64,000 nt of DNA from an uncultured Collinsella sp. (lineage in GTDB: Bacteria; Actinomycetota; Coriobacteriia; Coriobacteriales; Coriobacteriaceae). The translations under genes were made by a program, and so were the position numbers. This document shows positions 42,803 through 52,810 of this stretch, in pieces; position 1 is the stretch's first letter, and every line of letters begins with the position of its first letter. The notes under the pieces were generated by a model. The model was given only the letters and a program-made list of their open reading frames with translations, ran no database searches and had not been told where the DNA came from. The DNA lies in assembly GCA_949288855.1 (NCBI GenBank), contig CASELS010000003.1, positions 1-64,000 on the forward strand, in the 5' to 3' direction.

Positions 42803-43846
42803 TTAAGCATTGCTCTGGACGAAGCCGCCGTCGAAGGCGTTGGCTTCCAGCACGCGCGCGCAGCCGTTAACGACATTGTCGAGCGCGGTGGGGCTCACGT
42901 TGACGGCCACGCCGGTCTCATCGCGCAGGCGCACATCGAGACCGCGCAGAAGCGCGCCGCCGCCGGTGAGCAGGATGCCGTAGTACATGAGGTCGGAGGC
43001 AAGGTCGGGCGGAGTTGCGTCAAGCGCGTCCTTTACCGCCTTGGTCATCTCGTCAAGCGGCTTCTGCAGAGCGCGGCGGATCTCCTCGCTCTCGATGCGC
43101 ACGGTCTTGGGCAGACCAGTGATGACGTCGCGACCGTTCACCTCGACGTCGAGCTCGTCTTTCAGCGGAACGGCAGAGCCGACCTTGATCTTGATGTCCT
43201 CAGCCGTACGCTCACCGATGGCGAGGTTGTAGGCATCGCGGACATGGGAGAGGATCGACTGGTCAAACTCGTCGCCGGCGACACGGATGGAACGCGAGAC
43301 GACGATGCCGCCCATGGCGATGACGGCAACCTCGGTGGTGCCGCCTCCGATATCGATAACCATCGAACCGGTAGGCTCCTCAACAGGCAGGTCGGCACCG
43401 ATGGCGGCTGCCATAGGCTCCTCGATAAGGTAGGCCTGGCGGGCGCCGGCGGAAATGGTGGCTTCAAAGACCGCGCGCTTCTCGACCGACGTCACGCCAG
43501 AAGGCACGCAGACGACCACGCGAGGACGCGGCGTCCAGGGGTAGCGCTTCTCGCTCGCCTTGTCGATGAAGTAGCGAAGCATGGCCTCGGTAACATCAAA
43601 GTCGGCGATAACACCATCCTTTAGAGGGCGCACAGCAACGATGTTGCCGGGCGTGCGGCCGAGCATGCGCTTAGCCTCGATACCCACGGCCAAGATGCGC
43701 TCATCGTTCTTATCGATGGCAACAACAGAGGGCTCGCGGATGACAATGCCCTTACCGCGCACGGAAACAAGGGTGTTTGCCGTGCCGAGGTCGATGGCGA
43801 GGTCACCAGCGTACTGTCCAAATAACATATCCGTCAGAGAAAACAA
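42803..43846 (-). CDS. mreB: Actin-like cell-shape protein MreB
   Basis: Forms membrane-bound filaments that position the elongasome. The 347 residues show phosphate-1 DLGTANTLV, VVVCVPSGVTSVEKRAV, IEEPMAAAIGADLPV, phosphate-2 VIDIGGGTTEVAVI and adenosine-site LTGGGALLRGLD. The start is TTG at 43846 with GGGAG five bases upstream; the next ATG (43828) would delete six residues. It heads the long mreB-to-radical-SAM run. Confidence 0.96.
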   Translation of the reverse strand: MFSLTDMLFGQYAGDLAIDLGTANTLVSVRGKGIVIREPSVVAIDKNDERILAVGIEAKRMLGRTPGNIVAVRPLKDGVIADFDVTEAMLRYFIDKASEKRYPWTPRPRVVVCVPSGVTSVEKRAVFEATISAGARQAYLIEEPMAAAIGADLPVEEPTGSMVIDIGGGTTEVAVIAMGGIVVSRSIRVAGDEFDQSILSHVRDAYNLAIGERTAEDIKIKVGSAVPLKDELDVEVNGRDVITGLPKTVRIESEEIRRALQKPLDEMTKAVKDALDATPPDLASDLMYYGILLTGGGALLRGLDVRLRDETGVAVNVSPTALDNVVNGCARVLEANAFDGGFVQSNA

Positions 43847-43923
43847 CGCAGCTCCCCGATCGTTCGAACATCATGAAGCGGAGCTCGAAGAATGCACGAG
43901 CCCCTTCGGCTAGTGTAGAGCAA

Positions 43924-43954
43924 AGGCCGCATACCGGCAGAGCGCATGCGGCCT
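43924..43954 (-). terminator. Terminator after the TPR protein gene
   Basis: On the - strand AGGCCGCAT and ATGCGGCCT form a perfect 9-bp stem (13-base loop) followed by TTTG. It separates the ppi-TPR unit from mreB. Confidence 0.65.
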
Positions 43955-43972
43955 CACATCAAAATACCCATA

Positions 43973-45349
43973 CTAGGCTGCAGAACCGTCCGCCCCAGCA
44001 GTCTCTTCGGCCGTGGTGTCAGCAGGGGCCTCATCAGTCGTGCCCTCACCAGAATCATCGGACGTGGACACAGTGTTGGATCCGCTGAAGTCGATATCGA
44101 TGGACGCGACCGCCCAGCCGATGTGGTTGGCCGTGCGGACGAAGTCGACAGTATAAGTCTGGGTGCCGCCGAGCGAGAGCTCCACCTCAACCTCAGCCTT
44201 GGAGGAGGTCATGTTCTGATCCATGGCGGTGATGGTGGGAGTGGCGCCCTCGGGGATGGTAGAGGTGATGAGCGAGCGAGAAGCCTCGTCAAGACCCGGA
44301 GCGAGGTAGGAGCTCGTGTCCTCGCCCTCGGTGACGGCGTTGAAAAGACCCGTCAGCGCATCCTGCTGGGAGGGGAAGCCAAGGCCGCGCGAATAGGCGA
44401 AGCCAAGGCCGCCGGCGGCGATGAGGAGGAGCAGCAGAAGGACAATGAAAACCTTGAGGCCGGTGTGGCGCTTCTTGCGACGCACCTTCATGGACTCGCG
44501 ATCCTGCTGGATGAGCTCGGACTCGCTCATCGTAAAGAAGCCGGTGTCGGAGGGGTCGGGCATGAACGCACCGGACTTGCCGAGCGGATCGAGCGGGTCG
44601 ACGGGAGCGGACGGAGCCGTACCCGTGGGCGCCATGGCACGCTGAGCATTGAGCGCGTCGAGCGCATCCTGCGCGCGGGCAAAATCATCCTGCTGCTCGC
44701 GCGTGAGCTGGTAGATACCATCTGCCGTGGCGGCAGTAAAGGCATCGACGGCGTCGGCCGGACGATTCTGCGCAATGAGCGCCTGGCCGAGACCGGCGTT
44801 GATCGCGCGGGTGTCATCGCGCGGGGTCGCAAAGTCGAGTGCCGTGCGGTAGGTCTCGACAGCGTCTCCGGGACGACCGAGCTTAATGAAGCAGGAGGCA
44901 AGATCGGCAAGCGCGCTCGAAGGAGCGGGGTTAGCCGCATCGATCGCCGCCTGACGGAAAGCGGTACCTGCCTCCACGACGTTATCCTGCGCGAGAAGGG
45001 CGTTGCCAAGGCCGAGATAGGCCTTATAGGGCGTAGCGTAGGTGGCGTCCTTCACGGCCTCGCGGAAGCTGTCGGCGGCGCGATCGTACTCCCCCGCCGC
45101 AGCGTAAGCCTTACCGAGGTTCGTATGAAGGGCTCCCCGCTTACCATAGGCAGCGTCGGAGAGAGCCTGCTCGTACGCGGACGCGGCGTCACGCCAAAGC
45201 CCGAGCTTCATGAGCGAGTTGCCACGAAGGTGATCCACCTCGCCTGCAACTTCGTTGGCATCCTTGGCAGCGGCGAACATCTGGGCAGCGGCAGAGAAAT
45301 CGCCGGCACGATAGGCGCTGCGCGCCTGCTCGAGATACTGGTTGTTCAT
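43973..45349 (-). CDS. TPR-repeat membrane protein
   Basis: A 458-residue protein without an assigned function. Residues 1 to about 220 form tetratricopeptide repeats (for example LEQARSAYRAGDFSAAAQMF, TNLGKAYAAAGEYDRAADSF). A linker with Pro and Asp follows, then a basic stretch (RRKKR) and one membrane helix at about 290-312, then an extracytoplasmic domain of about 145 residues ending in a Thr/Ala/Glu/Asp-rich tail. By the positive-inside rule, the TPR part is cytoplasmic. Start ATG 45349 with GGGGGAG, four bases after the cyclophilin gene, so co-expressed with it. Confidence 0.8.
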   Translation of the reverse strand: MNNQYLEQARSAYRAGDFSAAAQMFAAAKDANEVAGEVDHLRGNSLMKLGLWRDAASAYEQALSDAAYGKRGALHTNLGKAYAAAGEYDRAADSFREAVKDATYATPYKAYLGLGNALLAQDNVVEAGTAFRQAAIDAANPAPSSALADLASCFIKLGRPGDAVETYRTALDFATPRDDTRAINAGLGQALIAQNRPADAVDAFTAATADGIYQLTREQQDDFARAQDALDALNAQRAMAPTGTAPSAPVDPLDPLGKSGAFMPDPSDTGFFTMSESELIQQDRESMKVRRKKRHTGLKVFIVLLLLLLIAAGGLGFAYSRGLGFPSQQDALTGLFNAVTEGEDTSSYLAPGLDEASRSLITSTIPEGATPTITAMDQNMTSSKAEVEVELSLGGTQTYTVDFVRTANHIGWAVASIDIDFSGSNTVSTSDDSGEGTTDEAPADTTAEETAGADGSAA

Positions 45350-45353
45350 ACGG

Positions 45354-45908
45354 TTACTCCCCCTTGCTGGAATGTACGATCTCAATATGCTCGATCACAT
45401 CACCGGCGCGAAGCTCGCGCTCGACCTCGATACCCTCCACGGTGGTGCCGAAAACGGTGTACCCGGAATCAAGGTTATGCTGCGGACCGAGGCAGAAATA
45501 GAACTGGGAACCGGCGGAATCCGGACGCTGCGAACGCGCCATGGCGAGCGCACCGTCGACGTGGCTGTTGCGCGGGTTGGTGCCAAACTCCGCCTTGATG
45601 CAGTAACCGGGACCGCCCGTGCCAGGCATGCCATCGGGACCGGGCTTGCCCGCGGCAACGTCCTCGGGAGTCATATCCCGCGTGTTGGGGCAGCCGCCCT
45701 GGATAACAAAGCCAGGAACATAGCGATGGAACTTCAACCCATCGTAGAAACCGCTCGAAGCAAGTTCGCAGAAATTAGCAACGTGAATCGGCGCGCCATC
45801 ACCGTCAAGGTGAACGCGGATGGTGCCGCGGCTCGTCTCGATGACAGCCTCCTCGTCGCCCTCAAGCTGATAGGCGGGCGTATATAGGTCTGGAATAAAC
45901 CCAAACAT
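45354..45908 (-). CDS. Cyclophilin-type peptidyl-prolyl cis-trans isomerase
   Basis: Catalyses proline isomerisation in protein folding. The 184 residues contain the cyclophilin core: FHRYVPGFVIQGGCP, GTGGPGYCIKAEF, GALAMARSQRPDSAGSQFYF and TVFGTTVEGIEV. No signal peptide is seen, so it is cytoplasmic. ATG start with GGGAGG. Co-transcribed with the TPR membrane protein. Confidence 0.95.
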   Translation of the reverse strand: MFGFIPDLYTPAYQLEGDEEAVIETSRGTIRVHLDGDGAPIHVANFCELASSGFYDGLKFHRYVPGFVIQGGCPNTRDMTPEDVAAGKPGPDGMPGTGGPGYCIKAEFGTNPRNSHVDGALAMARSQRPDSAGSQFYFCLGPQHNLDSGYTVFGTTVEGIEVERELRAGDVIEHIEIVHSSKGE

Positions 45909-45946
45909 GCAAGGTCCTCCCCGAAAACGATACGTATACGCTCGCT

Positions 45947-45976
45947 ATTCTAGCAATAACCTCGCAATTTCACCAA
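45947..45976 (-). promoter_or_regulatory. Promoter of the cyclophilin-TPR unit
   Basis: On the - strand TTGGTG, an 18-base spacer and TAGAAT, about 40 bases before the start codon. Confidence 0.5.
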
Positions 45977-46006
45977 GTGAGCATGCAAGATGCCCAGAGC
46001 GCACAC

Positions 46007-47098
46007 CTAATGCTGTACGGGTTTCCACTGATAGTAGTTTTCCTCAAATAAGGTGAGGTTCTGGTTTTGGCCAGACCCATCCAGTGCGTCGCGGAGGGGC
46101 TGGGATATCTCGGACTTGTGGGCAGAAAGGCTTTCGCCATCGGGGTAGCTCAAAGAGATATCCCAGGAATCGCACAGCACATCAACTCGGTTATACATCC
46201 AAGTTGCGAGCTGGACCAGGTGATCGAGGTCCTCTGTGTAGGGGGAACCGTCCTCAAGGTGAATCTCGGCGAGCTCGTCGAGGGTTGCTTGGACCTGGTC
46301 GCGCAAGGCGTAGGCGCTCGCCGAGGCCTCACGGCGGCGCTCGAGGTTGGACAGGAGGAAGCCCCCGTTATAGTCGTAGATGACATCGCCCAGCGGGTCC
46401 TGGTAGCCGCCGATCTCCTCATAGATGCGCGTAAGCGTATCGTAGGCCTCGTCATCGGTGAGCAGGGCCTCGTCGGTAAGCTCGATCTCATCCTCTTCAG
46501 GCGAAGTCTCCTCTTCTTCGGCTTCACCATTCTCCTGCTCTTGGGTCGCAGCGCCCTGGCGCGAGGGGAACATCTCCGCCGCCTGACGTTCGATCTCGGA
46601 ATAGACGCCGGGCATGACGCCGAAGGGATCCGCCACCACAAAGAAGGCGCAGGCGCCGATAAGCGCAACGACGGCAATCGCGGCGACGATTTTGCCCACG
46701 GGACGGCGGTGCGCATGATAGGGATCCTCGTCATGGGAGGAGGCAGCCGGAGCATCGTCGGTGAACTTGAGGACGTTGGTGGACGATGGGTCGAGACTTA
46801 CATCGAGCACCTCCGCCGCAGACGGACGCGTGCGAACGTCCTTGTCGGTCAACTTGGGAAAACTCGCGGTCTTGCCGGCCGCAAGATCTGCTGCGGACGC
46901 CTCGGTAGAGAGGATTCCCGGCGCAGGTCGTCCGCATTTGGGGCAGGTGCGGTCCTTGGGAGTGAGGCGCGCGCCGCAGCCCTCGCAGAAAATGAAGTCA
47001 TGTGTGGAGGCGCCCCCCGAAGTACCGATGAGCGCGCTGCAATGCGGGCATACCGTAGATCCGTCGGGAACGGTTGTGTTGCAATGCGGACAAATCAC
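46007..47098 (-). CDS. Zinc-ribbon membrane protein of unknown function
   Basis: A 363-residue protein. Two zinc ribbons open it: C3/C6-C17/C20 (CPHC, CPHC) and C38/C41-C52/C55 (CEGC, CPKC). A flexible linker leads to one membrane helix (about 134-157), a strongly acidic segment (about 184-220) and a C-terminal, probably extracytoplasmic, domain of about 140 residues that I do not recognise. The start is GTG at 47098 with GAGGAG eight bases upstream. It follows acnA by 30 bases. Zinc-ribbon/helix proteins of this layout are common in Actinobacteria and Firmicutes, but a role cannot be assigned. Confidence 0.75.
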   Translation of the reverse strand: MICPHCNTTVPDGSTVCPHCSALIGTSGGASTHDFIFCEGCGARLTPKDRTCPKCGRPAPGILSTEASAADLAAGKTASFPKLTDKDVRTRPSAAEVLDVSLDPSSTNVLKFTDDAPAASSHDEDPYHAHRRPVGKIVAAIAVVALIGACAFFVVADPFGVMPGVYSEIERQAAEMFPSRQGAATQEQENGEAEEEETSPEEDEIELTDEALLTDDEAYDTLTRIYEEIGGYQDPLGDVIYDYNGGFLLSNLERRREASASAYALRDQVQATLDELAEIHLEDGSPYTEDLDHLVQLATWMYNRVDVLCDSWDISLSYPDGESLSAHKSEISQPLRDALDGSGQNQNLTLFEENYYQWKPVQH

Positions 47099-47128
47099 GG
47101 AAGCGACTCCTCACTCGGCCAGCTAGCG

Positions 47129-49801
47129 CTACGCGCGCTCAAGAACCTGATTCAGTACAAATGGCAGGATACCACCGGACGCGAGATAGCGGGCCTCAGT
47201 TGGCGTATCAACGCGGACGATAACGGAAAACGCCGAGGTATCTCCGTTTGGGCGGCGGAGGACAACGCTGGTCTCAACCGGGAGAGCACCCCATGTGGAG
47301 AAATCGATGGGAGAGATCTCTATGTCCTCATTACCGGTGATGCCAAGGGATGCAACCGACTCTCCCTCGCGGAACTGCAGCGGGATGATTCCCATGCCAA
47401 TAAGGTTGGAACGGTGGATACGCTCGAAGCTCTCGGCAACGACGGCGCGCACGCCGAGAAGCATCGGGCCCTTTGCGGCCCAGTCGCGCGAGGAGCCCGA
47501 TCCGTACATCTTGCCGGCAAAGACCACAAGGGGAATCTTGTGGTCGCGCGCCGTCTGCGAGGCATCGAAGATGCGCACGGTCTCGCCGGTCAGCGGGTCT
47601 TTTGTCCAACCGCCGCGAAGATCGGGAGCCATCTGGTTCACAAGGCGCACATTAGCGAACGTACCGCGCATCATGACCTCGTGGTTGCCACGTCTAGATC
47701 CGTAAGAATTGAAATCGCCTTGGGATACGCCTCTATCCTTCAAATAGGAAGCCGCAGGGGAATCGGGAGCAATGGAGCCTGCCGGAGAGATATGATCGGT
47801 GGTCACAAAGTCTCCGAGCACCGCGAGGGCGCGGCCGCCTTCAATAGAGAAAACATCCGAGGCGGAGACATCGTCGACAAACGTCGGGCGACGGACATAG
47901 GTCGAGACCTCATCCCAGGTGTAAGTCGTTCCCTGGGCAACCGGGAGAGCTTGCCAAGCAGCGCTTCCCGTAAGCTCGCCGTGAGAGACCTTTGCATACA
48001 CGTCTGAGAGGTCAACGGCAACAAGCGCCGCCGCGATCTCCTCGTCGCTCGGCAAGAGGTCGGAAAGGTACACGGGACCATGCGAACCGGCGCAAAGCGG
48101 CTCGCATGACGGGTCGATGTCGACGGTACCCGCGAGTGCAAGCGCGATGACGAGTGCGGGAGCACAGAGATAGTTCTGGCTGACATCCGGCGAGATGCGG
48201 CCTTCGAAATTGCGGTTTCCGGAAAGCACGCTCGTGAGCTCGCAAGAGGAGGCAATAGGCTTCAGCATGTCTAAAATGGGGCCCGAGTTGCCGATACAGC
48301 TCATGCAACCCCATCCACAAACGGCAAACCCAAGCTCCGAGAGCGGTTCAAGAAGCCCGGCGCGTTCAAGCATCTCGGTGTTGGCGTGCGAGCCGGGTGC
48401 AAGCACGCACTTCACCCAAGCGGGAACCTTGCACCCGAGTTCAACCGCGCGCTTAGCCGTAAGTCCGGCCGCAATCATCATGGCGGGGTCGGTCGCCGTA
48501 GTGCAGCTCGTAACCGCCGCAATAGCGATGGTACCGTGATGCAGCGTTTCCTCTTGACCCCCAGCATCGATGGTAAAGGATTCTTCCTTCTCTCTCCCCT
48601 GCTTTGCAAGCGTCGCACGGAAGCGTGAGCGGAGCTCGCGCACCGGCAAGCGATCATGGGGGCGCGAGGGTCCCGCCAGAGACGGCTCGATACCGGAGAG
48701 ATCGATGTCTATAACACGGTTGTAGACGACGTCGCTCGCATGACCAAACATGCCCTGGGCGATAAGGTAGGCGCGGGCGAGTGCGACCTCATCATCACTT
48801 CTTCCAAAACGCGTAAGCTCTGCCAGGGTCGCCTCGTCTGCCGGGAAATAGGTGGCAGTGGCGCCGTATTCCGGCGTCATGTTGGCGATGGTCGTACGCT
48901 GGGTAACACTGAGCGCCTCAACGCCAGGGCCAAAGCACTCAACGAGGCAGCCCACGACGCCCTCTGCACGCAGCCTCTCGGCAAAGGAGAGCGCAACGTC
49001 CATGCCGCTCACTCCGCTAGCAAGTTTACCGGTGAGATGAACACCGACCACCGGGGGCACGCTCATGGTGATGGGCTGCCCCAGAGCCGCAGCCTCGGCC
49101 TCGATTCCGCCAACACCCCAACCGAGTACGCCAAGACCGTTGGCGGTGGGCGTATGGGAGTCCGTTCCTACGAGAGTATCGAAATAGGCAACGTCTCCAT
49201 CAGTCCATACTACGCGGCAAAACCGCTCAACGTTGAGCTGGTGGCAGATGCCGACCCCCGGCGGAACGATGTTGACGTTGTCAAAACTCGATGCCGCCCA
49301 TTTGAGAAACGAGAATCGCTCGGCATTGCGCTCTGCCTCGATGCGCGCATTCTCCGTTGCTGCACAAGCGCATGAGGTGACATCGGCCGTAACGGAATGA
49401 TCGATCACGAGCGTGCAAGGGATGAGCGGATTCACGCTCGCGGGGTCTTTTCCGCGAGCCGCCGCCTCGTCGCGCATGGCGGCAAAATCGGTGAAGACAG
49501 GCACGCCGGTGAAGTCTTGGAAAAGCACGCGCGCTGGCATGAACTCGATCTCGGATGTCGTTGAGCCAGAAAGCGCAGCATCCACGATGTTGGCAGCGGC
49601 AGCCCGCGCGGCCTCGTTATCCGTAGACCTTCTCACGACGTTTTCGATCAGCACCCTAAGACAGAAGGGGACCTTATCGATACCGTCGATAGCGGAGAGG
49701 CTGCTTATCCTATACGTCCCGCCGCGTACTTCTATGGTGCGCTCGAGAGGCAATTTTTCGGAGAATCCGGAAACATCGTGCTCTACATGCGAAGGGTTCA
49801 T
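47129..49801 (-). CDS. acnA: Aconitate hydratase A
   Basis: Isomerises citrate to isocitrate using a [4Fe-4S] cluster. The 890 residues match AcnA/IRP1-type length. Cluster ligands lie in VTSCTTATDPAM and GCMSCIGNSGP; other signatures are GVGICHQL, VGTDSHTP, GWGVGGIEAEA, GNRNFEGR and GSRRGNHEVMMRGTFAN. GAGGAGG precedes the ATG. It is 20 bases after the P-type ATPase gene. No citrate synthase or isocitrate dehydrogenase gene is in this window. Confidence 0.97.
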   Translation of the reverse strand: MNPSHVEHDVSGFSEKLPLERTIEVRGGTYRISSLSAIDGIDKVPFCLRVLIENVVRRSTDNEAARAAAANIVDAALSGSTTSEIEFMPARVLFQDFTGVPVFTDFAAMRDEAAARGKDPASVNPLIPCTLVIDHSVTADVTSCACAATENARIEAERNAERFSFLKWAASSFDNVNIVPPGVGICHQLNVERFCRVVWTDGDVAYFDTLVGTDSHTPTANGLGVLGWGVGGIEAEAAALGQPITMSVPPVVGVHLTGKLASGVSGMDVALSFAERLRAEGVVGCLVECFGPGVEALSVTQRTTIANMTPEYGATATYFPADEATLAELTRFGRSDDEVALARAYLIAQGMFGHASDVVYNRVIDIDLSGIEPSLAGPSRPHDRLPVRELRSRFRATLAKQGREKEESFTIDAGGQEETLHHGTIAIAAVTSCTTATDPAMMIAAGLTAKRAVELGCKVPAWVKCVLAPGSHANTEMLERAGLLEPLSELGFAVCGWGCMSCIGNSGPILDMLKPIASSCELTSVLSGNRNFEGRISPDVSQNYLCAPALVIALALAGTVDIDPSCEPLCAGSHGPVYLSDLLPSDEEIAAALVAVDLSDVYAKVSHGELTGSAAWQALPVAQGTTYTWDEVSTYVRRPTFVDDVSASDVFSIEGGRALAVLGDFVTTDHISPAGSIAPDSPAASYLKDRGVSQGDFNSYGSRRGNHEVMMRGTFANVRLVNQMAPDLRGGWTKDPLTGETVRIFDASQTARDHKIPLVVFAGKMYGSGSSRDWAAKGPMLLGVRAVVAESFERIHRSNLIGMGIIPLQFREGESVASLGITGNEDIEISPIDFSTWGALPVETSVVLRRPNGDTSAFSVIVRVDTPTEARYLASGGILPFVLNQVLERA

Positions 49802-49821
49802 GGACGCCTCCTCAACAAGGG

Positions 49822-52659
49822 TCAGTCGTGGTCTCTCATCCTACTTGATTTACGAGATGGCATAGACACGCGTATTCCCTGCGCTGATTTTGTAACAGTA
49901 CGTTTTCTCTTCTTGTTTGGACTCGCGACCTCACTGGTTGAAACGCGCTTGCCTGAGGCGCCAGAGGACTTCGCTCGCCGATCGGGAACACCGGGAGCGG
50001 GAGCCTCGTTGGGGATCTCGGAACGAAGGGCGGTATCGGCGGCTCGCATCTCCTCGGCATGCTTTTTGTCTGCGAGATAGCGGTTGATGCGGTCACACGA
50101 GCGCCAGACAAAGCGACGGAGCGACGAACGTGTGGACCGAACGCTTCGCCTACCGGAACGGCTCATCTTCACTTGGACGCCACGCCCGAAGCCGGTTGCC
50201 GCAAACGAATGCCGAGGCTGGCGTCTGTCCATAATCCCTGCAAGGGCGAAGAAGATGAATGCGGCGACAAGGCTTATCACCAGAAGCGTGATGGCGACAC
50301 CGAGGGTGAGGCGCGCGATGGAGAAGAAGTCCGAAAAACCGATGATTCCAACAGCAAGGCCGGCAACGATAACACCGAGTAGCACAGCGCGAAGCGGCGT
50401 GAACGGCCAAGAGATGCGCGCGATGAGGCAACATCCCACGGCGCTCGTGGTTACAAGACACATGGTGGACAGGGTTGTACCGTCAAGTTCCGCAAAGGAG
50501 CACACCGCCATATTGAGGCAGGCTGCTACGAGAACCGCGCAGGATGCAGGGAGAGCGCGCTTCACTACGTTGGTGAGGAATACTCCCTCGACGCGCGCAC
50601 GGTTGGCCTCCAGTCCGAGCACAAAGCCCGGGAAGCCGATGCAGAAGAAATTGATAAGCGTCATCTGGATGGGCTGGAAGGGATAGGGCGGAAACGCGAT
50701 GCAGATGGCGGCAAGGCCCATAGAGAATAGGGTCTTAGTCAAGAAGAGCGCCGCCGAGCGCTGAAGGTTGTTGATCGAACGTCTGCCCTCCGCCACGACG
50801 GCAGGCATGGCGGCGAAGTCGTTGTCCACAAGAACAATCTCGGCAACGTTGCGCGCGGCATCGGAACCAGCGGCCATCGCGACCGAGCAATCCGCTTCCT
50901 TGAGGGCGAGCACGTCGTTGACGCCGTCCCCCGTCATGGCGACCGTGTGGCCGCGGCGCTGAAGCGCCTGCACCAGCTCGCGCTTTTGAATGGGCGTCAC
51001 GCGTCCAAAGACATGATATCTATCAACAGCGGCGTCAACCTTTGCCGGCGTATCGAGTGTGGTCGCATCAACGTAGGCGCTCGCCCCGGGGATGCCCACC
51101 ACCTGGGCAATCGAGGAGACCGTTCGGGGGTCGTCGCCCGAGATAACGTTTAAGGTCACGCCCTGTTCAACAAAGTATCCGATGGTCTCCGCAGCCGAGG
51201 AGCGAATCTCGTCACGAATGGTGACAAGGCCGATGGGCGTTACGCGTCCAACCATATCGCCGTCCTCATCAAAACCGTCCACAGCGGCCACCACAAGGAC
51301 ACGACAGGTTGACGCAAGGCGTGACACCTCGGCGGCGACCTCCGCGTACGCGTCGGGCGGGAGCACAAACTGGGCCGCGCCCATAACGAACGACCCGCAG
51401 CTGAACGCAGCGCCGCTCCACTTCTTTGCAGAAGAGAACGGGATGGCTCGCACGAGCTCCGCCTGAGGAACATCGTTCTCAGGACGTGCATAGTAATCGA
51501 GAAGGGCTTTTGCGGTCTCGTTAGCATCCTCGGCAGATGCACGTGCGATGTTGGCGAGAGCATAGTCCAGAGCGGTGACTCCCTCCGGGACCCCGGACAG
51601 CGCCTCCCCAAAGGATGCGGCTACGGCTATGGGATAGGTTCCTTCGACCTCCATACGTCCAGAGGTGATGGTGCCCGTCTTATCGAGGCAAAGTACGTCT
51701 ACACGCGCCAACGTCTCGATGCAGTAGAGCTGCTGGGCGAGCACCTTGCGGCGCGCGAGCCTCACCGTGGCGATGGCAAGCACCGAAGAGGTGAGAAGAA
51801 CGAGTCCCTGCGGAATCATGCCGAGAAGCGCACCGACCGTTGAGAGGATGGCCACGCTGACATGGGACCACGAATCGCCGCCAGAGAACACCCAATCGAT
51901 GAATCCAGCCGAGGAATCCGGGGTAAGAGCCGCCCAAGCCTCATAGCCCTCGTGCACGCTCGCGTAGAACAAAGCAAGCCCCAAGGGGACCATGATGATG
52001 CTCGCAAAGCGCACGATGGCGTTAAGAGCGCGCATGATCTCGGAGTTTACCTTTTTAACGTACTTGGCTTCGTTGTTGATGCGAGCTACGTAATTGTCAG
52101 CACCCACATGAATGACGCGGGCATATACGAGGCCGGAGTCCAAGAAGCTGCCGCTCATAAGGGTCGAACCGGGGTCTTTGCGAATAAGGTCGCTCTCGCC
52201 GGTGAGCAGGCTCTCGTTCACTTGCGCCGTGCCGTCAATCACGACCGCATCAGCCGGAATCTGGTCGCCACGACCGATCTTTACGATGTCATCGAGAACG
52301 ATTTCCTCAAGATCGAGCTCGACCTCTTCCCCATCGCGCATAACACGCGCTTTCTTGGTGGCAAGTAGTGTGAGCTTGTCCACCATGCGCTTAGAGCGCA
52401 GCGCCTGGACGATGCCGATTCCGGTGTTTAAGACGACGATGGCAAGGAAGGTGAGGTTCTTCCATGAGCCCGCCGCGATCACGAGGACGGCGAGTACGAT
52501 ATTAATAAGGTTGAACAGCGTGCACAGGTTCTCGATAACGAGCTGGCGAACGCTTTTGGTCTTGAGCTCCATGTTAAGGTTGACCTGACCGCGTTCAACG
52601 CGTTCGGCAACCTCGGCTGCGGTGAGTCCCGTTAAGGGCTCGGTATGGTCTTGGGGCAT
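49822..52659 (-). CDS. P-type cation-transporting ATPase, CtpE-like, with a basic C-terminal tail
   Basis: A P-type ATPase of 945 residues. Core motifs: TGES at 153-156, phosphorylation site D326 in CLDKTGTITSG, MTGDGVNDVLALKEADC hinge, and about ten membrane helices. The transmembrane motif preceding the phosphorylation domain reads MIPQGLVLL (residues 281-289) instead of the PEGL of classical Ca/Na-K pumps; CtpE-like pumps, implicated in calcium uptake in mycobacteria, share this type. The last about 135 residues are an Arg/Lys/Ser-rich cytoplasmic tail. Substrate is inferred, not shown. GAGGAG precedes the ATG. First gene of ATPase-acnA-zinc-ribbon. Confidence 0.88.
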   Translation of the reverse strand: MPQDHTEPLTGLTAAEVAERVERGQVNLNMELKTKSVRQLVIENLCTLFNLINIVLAVLVIAAGSWKNLTFLAIVVLNTGIGIVQALRSKRMVDKLTLLATKKARVMRDGEEVELDLEEIVLDDIVKIGRGDQIPADAVVIDGTAQVNESLLTGESDLIRKDPGSTLMSGSFLDSGLVYARVIHVGADNYVARINNEAKYVKKVNSEIMRALNAIVRFASIIMVPLGLALFYASVHEGYEAWAALTPDSSAGFIDWVFSGGDSWSHVSVAILSTVGALLGMIPQGLVLLTSSVLAIATVRLARRKVLAQQLYCIETLARVDVLCLDKTGTITSGRMEVEGTYPIAVAASFGEALSGVPEGVTALDYALANIARASAEDANETAKALLDYYARPENDVPQAELVRAIPFSSAKKWSGAAFSCGSFVMGAAQFVLPPDAYAEVAAEVSRLASTCRVLVVAAVDGFDEDGDMVGRVTPIGLVTIRDEIRSSAAETIGYFVEQGVTLNVISGDDPRTVSSIAQVVGIPGASAYVDATTLDTPAKVDAAVDRYHVFGRVTPIQKRELVQALQRRGHTVAMTGDGVNDVLALKEADCSVAMAAGSDAARNVAEIVLVDNDFAAMPAVVAEGRRSINNLQRSAALFLTKTLFSMGLAAICIAFPPYPFQPIQMTLINFFCIGFPGFVLGLEANRARVEGVFLTNVVKRALPASCAVLVAACLNMAVCSFAELDGTTLSTMCLVTTSAVGCCLIARISWPFTPLRAVLLGVIVAGLAVGIIGFSDFFSIARLTLGVAITLLVISLVAAFIFFALAGIMDRRQPRHSFAATGFGRGVQVKMSRSGRRSVRSTRSSLRRFVWRSCDRINRYLADKKHAEEMRAADTALRSEIPNEAPAPGVPDRRAKSSGASGKRVSTSEVASPNKKRKRTVTKSAQGIRVSMPSRKSSRMRDHD

Positions 52660-52810
52660 GCAGGCTCCTCGGGTAGGCTAGACCGTGATATACCCAACCG
52701 CCCCCGCAAAGCGGATCCGGTTCCGGTGATCATACGAATCTACGACATTAAAGCACATCACAGGGGTATTAGGAGATCGGGCCGTCTGCGACGGTCATGC
52801 ATGCGGTAAC

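Noticed and set aside
43946-45598. A 550-codon open frame on the + strand
   Set aside because: Antisense to the TPR protein and cyclophilin genes. No domain or start signal; a GC-driven shadow.
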